Source: Burkholderiales bacterium (GTDB lineage: Bacteria > Pseudomonadota > Gammaproteobacteria > Burkholderiales > Usitatibacteraceae). Taken from it: a stretch of 12,875 nucleotides of DNA. The translations under genes were made by a program, and so were the position numbers. The stretch's first letter is position 1, and every line of letters starts with the position of its first letter. This document shows positions 1 through 7,499 of this stretch, piece after piece. The notes below the pieces were generated by a model, which saw only the letters and a program-made list of their open reading frames with translations, did no database searches and was not told the DNA's origin. The stretch is taken from contig JAJAYN010000566.1 of the NCBI GenBank assembly GCA_026786225.1, positions 1 to 12,875 of the forward strand, written 5' to 3'.

Positions 1-1
1 C

Positions 2-172
2 GGTATCGCCATTTCAGTGTTCGGTGTCCATGTGTATCGATTTCAACGCGAGTTGTGTCGTCGCTTGTCGCCGCGTAGTGCATTCAAGCCGCAATATTTC
101 CTGCCCAGGTCGCTGAATACGTTCAAACGAAACTTGATTCTGGCATCATTCGGTTGGCGCAAAGCGAGGTGA
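2..172 (+). CDS. C-terminal end of an unrecognised protein (partial, starts left of window)
   Basis: An open frame runs from the window edge to a TGA at 170-172, giving 56 visible residues that begin GIAISVFGVHVYRF and end LILASFGWRKAR. It is basic (many Arg and Lys) with scattered aromatic residues. Nothing in it identifies a family. Its stop overlaps an in-frame GTG start (169-171) of the downstream methyltransferase in the arrangement GTGA, which is a common sign of translational coupling and the main support for it being a real gene end. It could be the tail of a glycan or methyltransfer gene given its neighbour, but that is a guess. It could also be a chance open frame, since the visible part is short. 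Confidence 0.4.
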   Translation, partial: GIAISVFGVHVYRFQRELCRRLSPRSAFKPQYFLPRSLNTFKRNLILASFGWRKAR

Positions 173-1182
173 CAAAAAATACGTTGTTTTCTGGCTTGAC
201 ATCAAGCATCGTCCGGTTGCTCCATGGTTCGCTGATTGTTTTCCGCCATCGACGAGCCCATCCGTCGGCCACATTGCGCCAATCCCAAATCATTCCACAT
301 TCCTGCCCATCAAAATTGAAAACCAACGCCCATACCGCCGCATTGATCGAATCTGCCGACGCACTCGTTGCAAACGCGCCGATGGAGGCAGCCCGACTGT
401 ACGCAGCGGCCATGCTGGACGACCCTGCCAGCATCACCGCGCACAACGCGCTCGAGACACTGAAGGCACCGCAAGCATACGGACGCTGGATGCATGTGAA
501 TTGCCTGATTGATCCACGCGACGATATTTTCAAGTTCTTTGCCAATCACGAAATCGCAAAAAATCCCATCCGCGAATATCTTTCCGATGGCTGGCGCACG
601 CTCTCGGAATTGATGGTTATTCTCGAGACGCTCGACAAGCCTTTGCTCAAAATGCATAGCGTGCTGGAATTCGCGGCTGGCTTTGGACGGTTTACGCGTC
701 ACCTCGTGCGCGCGTTGCCGGGACGCGTGACATGTGCGGATGTGTTGCCCGGCAGTATCGAGTTCCTGCAGGCACAGTTTGGCGCAAAGACCATATTGTC
801 GACACACAAACCTGGCTCAATGATTTTCCCCGAGCAGTACGAACTGGTTTTTGTACTGTCGATGTTCACGCATCTGCCGCCATCGATGTGGCGCCCCTGG
901 CTGCTTGCGCTTGCCACAGCGGTAAAGCCGGGTGGTCTGCTCGTGTTCAGTGTTTGCAACGAGACGTCGGCTCGCGAAATGGGGCTGGCTTTCGCCGCCG
1001 ATGGCACCCATTTCATTTCAAGTTCCGAATCGCCCTCGCTGGATGCCGACGTTTATGGCACCACCTACACAACGCGCCAATTCGTCGAGGAGCAAGTTGA
1101 AGGAGCCGTTGGACGACGATCTTCCCACTACTTTCCCTACGCGTTCTGGGTGGGCCAGGATGCGGTGGTCGTGCAGTTCTAG
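169..1182 (+). CDS. Class I SAM-dependent methyltransferase with helical N-terminal extension
   Basis: From GTG 169 the product is 337 residues. A Rossmann-type SAM-binding glycine motif, VLEFAAGFGRFTRHL, lies at about 165-179. An acidic strand end (ADVLPGS, about 190-196) follows, then the core signature VFVLSMFTHLP (about 227-237) and KPGGLLVFSV (about 253-262). These mark a class I methyltransferase of the type often found in glycan or secondary-metabolite clusters; the substrate cannot be told. Residues 57-100 look like a TPR-type helical pair (ALIESADAL, AARLYAAAMLDDPASITAHNAL). The start is uncertain. GTG 169 gives a 4-base GTGA overlap with the upstream stop but has a poor ribosome site, and the first ~55 residues look weakly coding. 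TTG 316 or ATG 382 are alternatives. It ends in TAG and converges with the next methyltransferase across 27 bases. Confidence 0.8.
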   Translation: MTKNTLFSGLTSSIVRLLHGSLIVFRHRRAHPSATLRQSQIIPHSCPSKLKTNAHTAALIESADALVANAPMEAARLYAAAMLDDPASITAHNALETLKAPQAYGRWMHVNCLIDPRDDIFKFFANHEIAKNPIREYLSDGWRTLSELMVILETLDKPLLKMHSVLEFAAGFGRFTRHLVRALPGRVTCADVLPGSIEFLQAQFGAKTILSTHKPGSMIFPEQYELVFVLSMFTHLPPSMWRPWLLALATAVKPGGLLVFSVCNETSAREMGLAFAADGTHFISSSESPSLDADVYGTTYTTRQFVEEQVEGAVGRRSSHYFPYAFWVGQDAVVVQF

Positions 1183-1209
1183 TGTCTTGACACTGGTGAC
1201 ATGGCAGAG

Positions 1210-1941
1210 CTATGCCACGCGTTCGAACACGAGTATTTCCTGCCCGCACAAATCTCCAGGGCGTTCGATGAGCTTTAGTCCGGCACCGGCGGCAAGCTCG
1301 ACAAAAAATTCAATTTCTACATCGATACGCGCTTCGGTACCGCTGTAGCGCGTTCCTGGCGCAGGTTCCATGTGTACGCTGATGATGGTGCGTCCACCAG
1401 CCTTGAGTACACGTGCCGTTTCACGCAGATAGTGCCGGCAGTCTCGCTCCAGCAAGTGCGTGAACAGCGATGCCGCAAACGCCAGATCTACGCTGCCATC
1501 CGCAACCGGGAAGCGATAATCGCAAGCCTGAATCGTGCCGTGCGGGTTGTACATTTCATTTCTCAGGTCGGCGTGGTGAAATTCGAATCGGCCCTGCGTG
1601 GCAGGCGACAGGTAATGGCGCGTCCAGTCGATACTGAGTTTGAGTACATCAAAGCCCACGTAGCGGGCGATATGCTGGTTGTTGGTGAGAAATCGCGCCG
1701 TTTTTCCGCAACCGCAACCGATATCGAGAATCGTTGAGCCCGGTTTGGTAAAGTGGCTGACGACTTGCGCCCACGAATGCCCGACCAGCAGAAAAATGGG
1801 TAGCTCATAGGTGCCTGTACTACCCATCAACGGTTGCGGCGGCAGTGCCAATGTATGCGTCCACACCGGATAATCGGCAAAAGTACTGGCGGCGTCCAGA
1901 TCCGGTGTTTGGGCGAGGTCCTGATATGTCGTGTTGGTCAT
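1210..1941 (-). CDS. Class I SAM-dependent methyltransferase
   Basis: This is a 243-residue protein with the SAM-binding motif I ILDIGCGCGKTARFL at residues 71-85. An acidic motif, YVGFDVLKLSIDW (about 94-106), follows, then HHADLRNE (about 122-129), the core signature VDLAFAASLFTHLL (about 151-164) and LKAGGRTIISVH (about 179-190). This order is that of a methyltransferase domain 11/25-type enzyme; the methyl acceptor is unknown. The ATG at 1941 has only a weak purine stretch (AGAAAGA) upstream. The nearest same-strand gene upstream is the GNAT-like CDS, 73 bases away. It shares the FTHL signature with the facing methyltransferase at the left of the window, so the two belong to related enzyme groups, although overall similarity outside the motifs looks low. 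The stop is TAG. Confidence 0.85.
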   Translation of the reverse strand: MTNTTYQDLAQTPDLDAASTFADYPVWTHTLALPPQPLMGSTGTYELPIFLLVGHSWAQVVSHFTKPGSTILDIGCGCGKTARFLTNNQHIARYVGFDVLKLSIDWTRHYLSPATQGRFEFHHADLRNEMYNPHGTIQACDYRFPVADGSVDLAFAASLFTHLLERDCRHYLRETARVLKAGGRTIISVHMEPAPGTRYSGTEARIDVEIEFFVELAAGAGLKLIERPGDLCGQEILVFERVA

Positions 1942-2014
1942 ACGATCTTTCTAAAACAAGCCGGGCGGGTATTTAATAGAATTCTCTGCCGTGGATATAG
2001 CGAAATGCGCGGGC

Positions 2015-2551
2015 TCAAAACGGTCCGATCCTGGCAATATCGTCGATCCATATTTGCTTGTCATGCGCTGACAGCGCTTTCATCCACTTCACGATCAAGT
2101 ACGAATGCCGGGTCGGTATAAAGCCCGCGCGCAAATCGACCTTCAACGCTTTCGCGTCGCCACAATGTCCAAACCATGCCACGCAATCCGTGAGCTGCGT
2201 CGCCGCCGTTTCCATCACCATCTGCGCAATGCCGCCACGCGCGGCGCAATCGGCAAAATGCGCCTTCGGCAAGCGTCGATAAAAACTCTTTTGTACAGCG
2301 AGTCCGCCCTCCAGATAGATATCCTTGTATTTGATCCAGTTGCAGAACCCGACGCATTCCGCCGTTCCGTCCGGCCATGTGTAGATGGCCACGAACTGGT
2401 GCCAGTCTTCGGGCCGAATCTCGGTTTCCAGAATACGGTATCCCGCCGGCACCGGGAACGCAGCGTTGAACGACGCCTGAAATAGCGCGCCAGCGTGGCG
2501 TGCGGCGTCTTTCGTTTCGAGTATGTTTAATGCGTCGTCGAATGTGCTCAT
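2015..2551 (-). CDS. GNAT-fold-like protein of unknown function
   Basis: The product is 178 residues from ATG 2551. I do not recognise a named family. The middle and end resemble a GNAT acyltransferase core: a strand with CVGFCNWIKYKDIYLEGGLAV (split around residues 67-86), a helix following DCAARGGIAQMVMETA (about 101-116) where acetyl-CoA-binding turns sit in GNATs, and the tail DLRAGFIPTRHSYLIVKW (about 139-156), like the GF-x(n)-Y/W strand pair that ends many GNAT domains. The classical R/Q-x-x-G-x-G/A motif is not clear, so function is open. The start was chosen because ATG 2551 overlaps the stop of a short upstream ORF (ATGA); TTG 2566 would add five residues. It lies between secA and a methyltransferase on the same strand, a position where betaproteobacteria often carry argJ. 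Confidence 0.65.
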   Translation of the reverse strand: MSTFDDALNILETKDAARHAGALFQASFNAAFPVPAGYRILETEIRPEDWHQFVAIYTWPDGTAECVGFCNWIKYKDIYLEGGLAVQKSFYRRLPKAHFADCAARGGIAQMVMETAATQLTDCVAWFGHCGDAKALKVDLRAGFIPTRHSYLIVKWMKALSAHDKQIWIDDIARIGPF

Positions 2552-2688
2552 TTCTCTGCGTACCAAATTTCTTCTATCATCTTGCCGTTTGCGCCAGATA
2601 AACTGACAAACTCCAGCACTGGCACGGTACTCCAGCCGTTTCGCCTGAAAACCCGCGTCGAATGGCGATCTGTACTATGGCGATGCAT
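2548..2688 (-). CDS. Possible 46-residue small ORF or 3' remnant of a lost gene
   Basis: The frame from ATG 2688 ends in a TGA whose bases overlap the ATG of the downstream GNAT-like gene (ATGA). The last part reads like genuine protein: RVFRRNGWSTVPVLEF, then a Gly-Ala-Asn-Gly turn, then KMIEEIWYAEK. No ribosome site is visible before ATG 2688, and a TGA lies three codons upstream in frame. This could therefore be a real translationally coupled small gene, the undamaged 3' end of a decayed longer gene, or chance. Codon third positions are not strongly GC-biased. No family was recognised. Confidence 0.35.
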   Translation of the reverse strand: MHRHSTDRHSTRVFRRNGWSTVPVLEFVSLSGANGKMIEEIWYAEK

Positions 2689-2865
2689 TGCGGATCATGC
2701 CACGCGTGTCACGTCGAACGACGGAGCAACCTCATCTTCTCAATCGATGCAATGATGCGGATTTTCACCCAATAGAACAGGCCTTGAACCGCCTGTGCGA
2801 AAGATGGGGGAAGGGCGAACGATCGTGCGTCAGTGTTCAATAACCTCTTGCCCCCGTCCTTCACC

Positions 2866-3603
2866 TCAAGTCAGTTTGCCGTGGCACTGCTTGAATTTCT
2901 TCCCTGACCCACACCAGCACGGATCATTGCGGCCGACTTTGACTTCCTGACGTACGTACGGCTGCGCCGCTCGCTGTTCTTCGACCTTGTCGTTGTCGGC
3001 AAGTGCTTCATCGTAATCAGCGTGGTGGTATTGCACGTTTTGCGCCGTTCTCGTTGCCGCTTCCTCTGCAGCCTTTTCGGCCGCAGCGACTTCGTCCGTA
3101 GAGCGCACTTGTACCTGGATGAGGAGCTGCGTCACTTCGCGCTTGATGCCATCGAGCATATTGCTGAACAACTCAAAGGCTTCGCGTTTGTATTCTTGCT
3201 TGGGTTGCTTTTGTGCGTAGCCGCGCAGGTGTATGCCCTGACGAAGGTAGTCGAGCGAGGCAAGGTGCTCGCGCCAGTGCGAATCGATTGCCTGCAGCAT
3301 GACCGACCGCTCGTACTGGTGCAGCAGCGCCGGATCGACGTCCTTGAATTTGGCGGCGTACTCGGCGTTGGCTTGCTCGACGATGCGGGCGGCGATTTTC
3401 TCACCATCAATTTCTGATTCCGTTTTCATCCACTCGTCAATCGGCGCCTGAATATTGAAATCAGCATTGAGCGTCTTGGTCAGGGCCGGAATATCCCATT
3501 GCTCCTCGACCGTCTCGGGCGGTACAAACTGGTTGACCACGCCCTCGAGTACGCCACCGCGCATGCCGACGATGGTTTCGGAAATATCGTCGGCATCGAG
3601 CAA
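2866..3603 (-). CDS. secA: C-terminal third of SecA as a possible separate product
   Basis: This is the part of secA after the in-frame TAA. If translated on its own, the first usable codon is TTG 3603, 12 bases past the stop, which gives 245 residues. It covers the end of the central scaffold helix, the helical wing, the second scaffold segment (LRQGIHLRGYAQKQPKQEYKR, split around residues 120-140 of the fragment), an Ala/Glu-rich linker and the tail zinc motif C-x-C-x8-C-H that binds SecB and phospholipid in other SecAs. The fragment shows no other lesion. No Shine-Dalgarno sequence precedes TTG 3603, so independent initiation looks poor; it is best read together with the 662-residue N-terminal part at 3616-5604. 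Confidence 0.5.
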   Translation of the reverse strand: MLDADDISETIVGMRGGVLEGVVNQFVPPETVEEQWDIPALTKTLNADFNIQAPIDEWMKTESEIDGEKIAARIVEQANAEYAAKFKDVDPALLHQYERSVMLQAIDSHWREHLASLDYLRQGIHLRGYAQKQPKQEYKREAFELFSNMLDGIKREVTQLLIQVQVRSTDEVAAAEKAAEEAATRTAQNVQYHHADYDEALADNDKVEEQRAAQPYVRQEVKVGRNDPCWCGSGKKFKQCHGKLT

Positions 3604-5604
3604 TTCATTGCGCTGTTAATAGATGACTTTGCGCTGGTCGTTGGCGACGTCATCATATTCAAGCAATTGCTTGCGCATATCAAAGTTACGCGCCTCGACT
3701 TTGCGCTGGGCGTTTTCAATTGACCGCGAAACCATCCCTGCTTCGATCGCTTCACCTTCGGGGATTTTCAGGCGTGCCATGATCGATTTGAGGCGGTCAC
3801 CGGCGAATATCTTCAGCAGTGGATCTTCAAACGAGAGGAAGAATCGCGATGACCCCGGATCTCCCTGACGGCCGGCGCGACCACGCAGCTGGTTGTCGAT
3901 ACGCCGTGATTCGTGGCGTTCGGAACCCACAATATGCAGGCCGCCGGACGCGACAACCGTCTGATGCAGCGCATCCCAATTGGTTTTGATTTCGCTGATA
4001 CGCAGCTCTTTTTGTGCCTCGGACAGCGATTCATCGGCCTTGATTGTCCGCATTTCCGGGTCAGGATTGCCGCCCAGCACAATGTCGGTACCGCGACCGG
4101 CCATATTGGTGGCGATGGTAATTTGCCTGGGTTTGCCCGCCTGCGCCACGATGTCGGCTTCACGCGCATGCTGCTTGGCGTTCAACACTTCATGCGGGAG
4201 CTGTTCCTTCGTAAGCAACGCTGAAAGCAACTCCGAGTTTTCAATCGAGGTGGTGCCGAGCAGCACCGGCTGACCGCGTTCAAAGCAAGCCTTCACATCG
4301 ATGACGATGGCGTTGTGCTTTTCTTTCGCACTGATATACACCAGATCATTGGTGTCTTTTCGCGTCATCGGCTTATTGGTCGGGATGATCACCGTTTCCA
4401 GATTGTAGATACTTTGAAATTCGAACGCTTCCGTATCGGCGGTTCCAGTCATGCCGGAGAGGCGGCTATAGAGACGGAAATAGTTCTGGAAAGTGATTGA
4501 TGCCAGCGTTTGCGACTCGTGCTGGATCTTTACGCCTTCTTTGGCCTCAACCGCCTGATGCAGGCCCTCAGACCAGCGACGACCCGCCATCATCCTGCCG
4601 GTAAATTCATCGACGATCACAACTTCGCCATCCTGTACAACGTATTGCTGGTCGCGATGATAAAGAGCGTGCGCACGGACCGCTGCGTAAAGGTGATGAA
4701 TCAACATAATGTTGGCAGGATCGTAGAGCGATGCGCCCTCCAGCATCAGGCCGTTTTTCACCATCAGTGCTTCTGCGTGCTCATGCCCAGTCTCGGATAG
4801 CAGCACCGTGTGCTGCTTGAGATCGACCAGGAAATCACCTTCAGCGTCTTCCTTCTCCTGCGGCTTGAGATGCGGCACCAGCGCATTGATTTTCACGTAC
4901 ATCGCAGCAGAGTCTTCGGCCTGGCCGGAAATGATGAGCGGTGTGCGTGCTTCGTCGATCAGGATCGAATCGACATCATCGACGATACCGAAATTGAGCC
5001 CGCGCATGACGCGCTCAGATTTGTTCGTCACCATGTTGTCGCGCAAATAGTCGAAGCCAAATTCATTGTTGGTGCCGTAGGTAATGTCGGCCTTGAAAGC
5101 AACTTGCTTGGCGTCGTGCGGCATTTGCGAAAGGTTGCAGCCGACGGTGAGACCAAGGAAGTTGTGCAGGCGACCCATCCATTCGGAGTCGCGCTGGGCG
5201 AGGTAATCGTTCACGGTGACCACATGTACACCTTTGCCGCTGAGTGCATTCAAGTACGACGGCAGGGTGGCGACCAGCGTTTTACCTTCACCGGTACGCA
5301 TTTCAGCAATCTTGCCGTCGTTCAATACCATGCCGCCGATCAGTTGGACATCGAAGTGGCGCATGCCGAGCGCGCGTTTACTGCCCTCGCGCACGACGGC
5401 AAATGCTTCGGGCAGCAATTGCTGGAGTGTTTCGCCCTTTGCGAAACGTTGCTTGAATTCGTCGGTCTTGGCTTTGAGTTCCGTATCTGTCAGCGCAGAA
5501 GTCGCCGGTTCCAGTGCGTTGATCAGTACGACCGTTTTGCGATACTGCTTGAGCAAACGCTCATTACGGCTGCCAAAAATGGATTTCAAAAATATATCGA
5601 ACAT
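2866..5604 (-). pseudogene. secA: SecA preprotein translocase ATPase, interrupted by an in-frame TAA at codon 663
   Basis: SecA is the cytosolic motor ATPase that drives unfolded preproteins through SecYEG. The full frame is 912 codons plus stop, a normal SecA length. Visible landmarks are Walker A MRTGEGKT (102-109), YGTNNEFGFDYLRDN (176-190), the Walker B region IVDDVDSILIDEARTPL (207-223), VDEFTGR, LSGMTGTADTE, IATNMAGRGTDI, LRGRAGRQGDPGSSRF and the scaffold-helix stretch EYDDVANDQRKVIY, which ends at 662. Codon 663 (3616-3618) is TAA. The same frame then continues QRNELLDADDISET through the helical wing and scaffold, and ends with the zinc-binding tail CWCGSGKKFKQCH. Residue 210 is Asp where SecA normally has the catalytic Glu. 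No frameshift is present, so one base change explains the break. It follows the M23 peptidase on the same strand by 171 bases. It may be a nonsense mutant, a sequence error or a recoded codon. Confidence 0.9.
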
Positions 5605-5726
5605 GTGAGGCTTTCTTGTTTTCGCTGCACGATGGCAGGATTGGAGTCATGCGAAATTGGGGAGTGCTTCGAGGCGCATCCTGCAGCACAACACTGCTCT
5701 GCAAGATGGGGGCGCGCAACGCGGAT

Positions 5727-5755
5727 CGCAATCGCCCCTGTGGAGGCGGATTGCG
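5727..5755. other. Inverted repeat between the M23 peptidase and secA
   Basis: CGCAATC at 5727-5733 and GATTGCG at 5749-5755 are perfect inverted copies around a 15-base loop, inside the 171-base spacer before secA. No run of T follows on the minus strand, so it does not look like a standard intrinsic terminator. It could be an RNA hairpin in the secA leader, or chance in GC-rich DNA. I see no other gene in this spacer. Confidence 0.25.
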
Positions 5756-5775
5756 GGGCGCGTGGCTGGGGGAGA

Positions 5776-6738
5776 CTACGGGGCGCGGGCGGACTTGGTC
5801 GCAACCGCCGGTTCCTGCGCTTTGGCGAAGGAAAGGAAGCGGTTGGGATTCAGCGGCACACTGTTCTCGCGAACTTCAAAATGCAGGTGCGGGCCGGTCG
5901 CGCGGCCAGACTGGCCGAGTGCACCGATGTGCTGGCCTTTGAGTACAACGTCGCCGACCTTGACGATCATTTTCGACAGATGCGCGTAGCGGGTCGTGAG
6001 GCCGTTATCGTGATCGACATCGATCATCTTGCCGTATTCAGGATGAACCTCTGCAGCCGACACAACACCACCGGCAGCGACAAGAATTTCTGAGCCCGGG
6101 GCCGCAATGAAATCCACACCCGTATGAAACGCCTGACGTCCGTTGAATGGATCTATGCGATAACCAAAGTTTGACGAGTAATAACCCGTTTCGACTGGCA
6201 TGGTCGTGGGGATGGCCTTCGCGGCCAGCCGCCCTGCCATCAGGACGGAATCAAACACGCCAAGCTTATCGCTGCGGTCGTCAAGCGAGCGCGATATATC
6301 CTTGATCCTGGATTCAAAGTCCTTGAATGAAATTTCCTCGGACAGCGCGATCGACGGCGTGGGGCCGCCACGGCCTGGCGTCTCGGAGAAACGGAATTCT
6401 TCGGGTTTGATGCCGGCCGCCTTGCCCAGACGTTCGCCAAATGCATCCAGACGCATCAGACGCGCCTGCAATTCGCCGAGTTTGACAGCGAGCGAATTCA
6501 ACTGCTCGCGCATTTCTTTTTCCGCCGCTTGTGTCTTTTGCTGCGTGAGCGTGGAAATGAGGCTCTGGATGAACGGGTTCTGGATATCGACCGCGTATTT
6601 CATGGTCACCCAGTAAGTGCCGAGCGCAAACATAAAACCAGCACTGATAAAGCCGCACACCGCCATGATAATCTGCGACTGCGAGATCGTGACAATGCGG
6701 CTTTTGGCCAGACTGTCCGAAACGAGAATTATATTCAT
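5776..6738 (-). CDS. M23-family (LytM/NlpD-type) peptidoglycan endopeptidase, membrane-anchored
   Basis: A 320-residue protein. A short basic N-terminus is followed by one membrane helix (about residues 22-46), which anchors it in the inner membrane facing the periplasm. Residues about 60-105 are Gln/Glu/Leu-rich and likely coiled coil. The C-terminal M23 domain carries the zinc and catalytic residues expected: His205 and Asp209 in HTGVDF, His253 in YAHLS, and His284/His286 in HLHFEV. All are present, so it should be an active zinc metallo-endopeptidase that cuts peptide cross-links in peptidoglycan, unlike EnvC-type activators that lack them. The ATG at 6738 is supported by AGGAG (6745-6749) at 6-base spacing. 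It is divergent from dciA and precedes secA on the same strand, an order I recall from betaproteobacteria. The stop is TAG. Confidence 0.93.
   Translation of the reverse strand: MNIILVSDSLAKSRIVTISQSQIIMAVCGFISAGFMFALGTYWVTMKYAVDIQNPFIQSLISTLTQQKTQAAEKEMREQLNSLAVKLGELQARLMRLDAFGERLGKAAGIKPEEFRFSETPGRGGPTPSIALSEEISFKDFESRIKDISRSLDDRSDKLGVFDSVLMAGRLAAKAIPTTMPVETGYYSSNFGYRIDPFNGRQAFHTGVDFIAAPGSEILVAAGGVVSAAEVHPEYGKMIDVDHDNGLTTRYAHLSKMIVKVGDVVLKGQHIGALGQSGRATGPHLHFEVRENSVPLNPNRFLSFAKAQEPAVATKSARAP
6704..6732 (+). promoter_or_regulatory. Weak candidate promoter for dciA
   Basis: TTGGCC (6704-6709) and AATTAT (6727-6732) are separated by 17 bases and each match the sigma70 consensus at 4 of 6 positions; a TATATT overlaps the second box. 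It lies inside the first codons of the divergent M23 gene, as it must, since only about 20 bases separate the two genes. This is a pattern match only. Confidence 0.22.
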
Positions 6739-6761
6739 CCGCTACTCCTGCCTAACCTGTG

Positions 6762-7286
6762 ATGCCCACCATGGCGCTCAAGACACCAACCCACTCAAAA
6801 CCAATCCCTGGTTCCAAGCCGATCCGTGCCCTGCTGCGCGAAAACGAGACGCTACTGCCATTTCATGAGCAGCTGCGCCAGATTTCCGGGCTTCAAAAAA
6901 CTTTTGTCGATGCTTTACCGCCCGGCCTGAGTGAATCATGCCGCATAGCCACAGTGGAAGGATCGACGATTATTGTTGCGACGGCCAATGGGGCCGTGGC
7001 GGCAAAACTAAAGCAAATGTTGCCGCGACTGCTTGGGAGTTTTCGTGAAACTATTGGTGAAAATAAAAAGCAATATCAAGAGGTTACCGGAATTTCCGTG
7101 ATCGTGCAACCCGAGTTTTTTGTCGCTGAAATGCCGCCGAAATTGGCCCCGCCGCGAGCACCTATCCCCACCGCGAAACTCGCGGAACTGGCTGAATCAT
7201 TGGGAGATTCTCCGCTAAAGACGACGCTGGAAGCACTCGCAAATAAACGTCAGCGTGCACTTACAAACAAAAAGAAACCTGGCTGA
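6762..7286 (+). CDS. dciA: DciA (DUF721) replicative helicase-loading protein
   Basis: The DUF721/DciA family is the ancestral loader or operator of the DnaB replicative helicase in bacteria that lack DnaC/DnaI. From ATG 6762 the product is 174 residues. The N-terminal domain shows the family pattern: PIRALLRENETLLP, a helix LRQISGLQKTFVDALPPGL, then SCRIATVEGSTIIVATANGAVAAKLKQMLPRLL, equivalent to the conserved core in which a beta strand is followed by an A-x-x-L-R/K-x-x helix. The C-terminal third is Pro/Ala- and Lys-rich and probably flexible. GTG 6759, ATG 6762 and ATG 6771 are all possible starts and none has a good ribosome site. It is the only complete plus-strand gene between two minus-strand blocks, divergent from the M23 gene and convergent with the small membrane gene, 5 bases away. 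Confidence 0.85.
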   Translation: MPTMALKTPTHSKPIPGSKPIRALLRENETLLPFHEQLRQISGLQKTFVDALPPGLSESCRIATVEGSTIIVATANGAVAAKLKQMLPRLLGSFRETIGENKKQYQEVTGISVIVQPEFFVAEMPPKLAPPRAPIPTAKLAELAESLGDSPLKTTLEALANKRQRALTNKKKPG

Positions 7287-7291
7287 AAAGT

Positions 7292-7477
7292 TCAAAGAAC
7301 CAGCAATCGTTCGGCAATGTAGATCACAGCGACGGCGGCAGCAAACAGCACTGTGACTTTGACAATGCTTTTGGTAAATTTCAGGAAGAGCGGATTTCTG
7401 GTGAACAGATAGGCAAGCAATGTCCCTGAGATCGCGATCACAGCGACCATCAGTAACAGCCGCAGTCCGATCAACAT
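7292..7477 (-). CDS. Small two-helix membrane protein (61 residues)
   Basis: The product is mostly two hydrophobic helices: about residues 3-25 (LRLLLMVAVIAISGTLLAYLF) and about 38-57 (SIVKVTVLFAAAVAVIYIAE), joined by a short loop RNPLFLKFTK with basic residues. That suggests a helical hairpin in the inner membrane. I do not recognise a family. It starts 19 bases after lpxC on the same strand and ends 5 bases from the convergent dciA. No Shine-Dalgarno is visible; the space before ATG 7477 is instead filled by a short inverted repeat, so it may be translated by coupling to lpxC. Real small gene likely, function unknown. Confidence 0.6.
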   Translation of the reverse strand: MLIGLRLLLMVAVIAISGTLLAYLFTRNPLFLKFTKSIVKVTVLFAAAVAVIYIAERLLVL

Positions 7478-7481
7478 ATCG

Positions 7482-7499
7482 TGAGCGCTCGAACGCTCA
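7482..7499 (-). other. Short hairpin at the end of lpxC
   Basis: TGAGCG at 7482-7487 and CGCTCA at 7494-7499 form a 6-base stem with a 6-base loop. On the minus strand the stem begins with the lpxC stop codon TGA and covers the place where the ribosome site of the downstream 61-codon gene would be. No T run follows, so termination is not supported. Confidence 0.3.

Noticed and set aside
196..201. Perfect TTGACA box near the start of the left methyltransferase
   Set aside because: No acceptable -10 box occurs at 16-19 bases downstream, and it lies within the likely coding frame.
310..807. Minus-strand open frame of 165 codons opposite the left methyltransferase
   Set aside because: The plus-strand frame has SAM-binding motifs; this one is Cys/Arg/His-rich in the manner of antisense shadows.
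5586..5804. Minus-strand 72-codon frame filling the secA leader
   Set aside because: It overlaps both the M23 gene end and the secA start, is Pro/Ala/Cys-rich and has no ribosome site; a regulatory leader peptide could not be supported.
4810..6093. Plus-strand open frame of 427 codons
   Set aside because: It lies fully antisense to secA and the M23 gene, both of which have clear family motifs; the sequence has no recognisable domain and is a shadow of codon bias.
7279..7303. Nested short dyads (CTGG/CCAG and GTTC/GAAC) across the convergent ends of dciA and the small membrane gene
   Set aside because: Stems of only 4 bases with AT-rich loops; not enough to call a bidirectional terminator.
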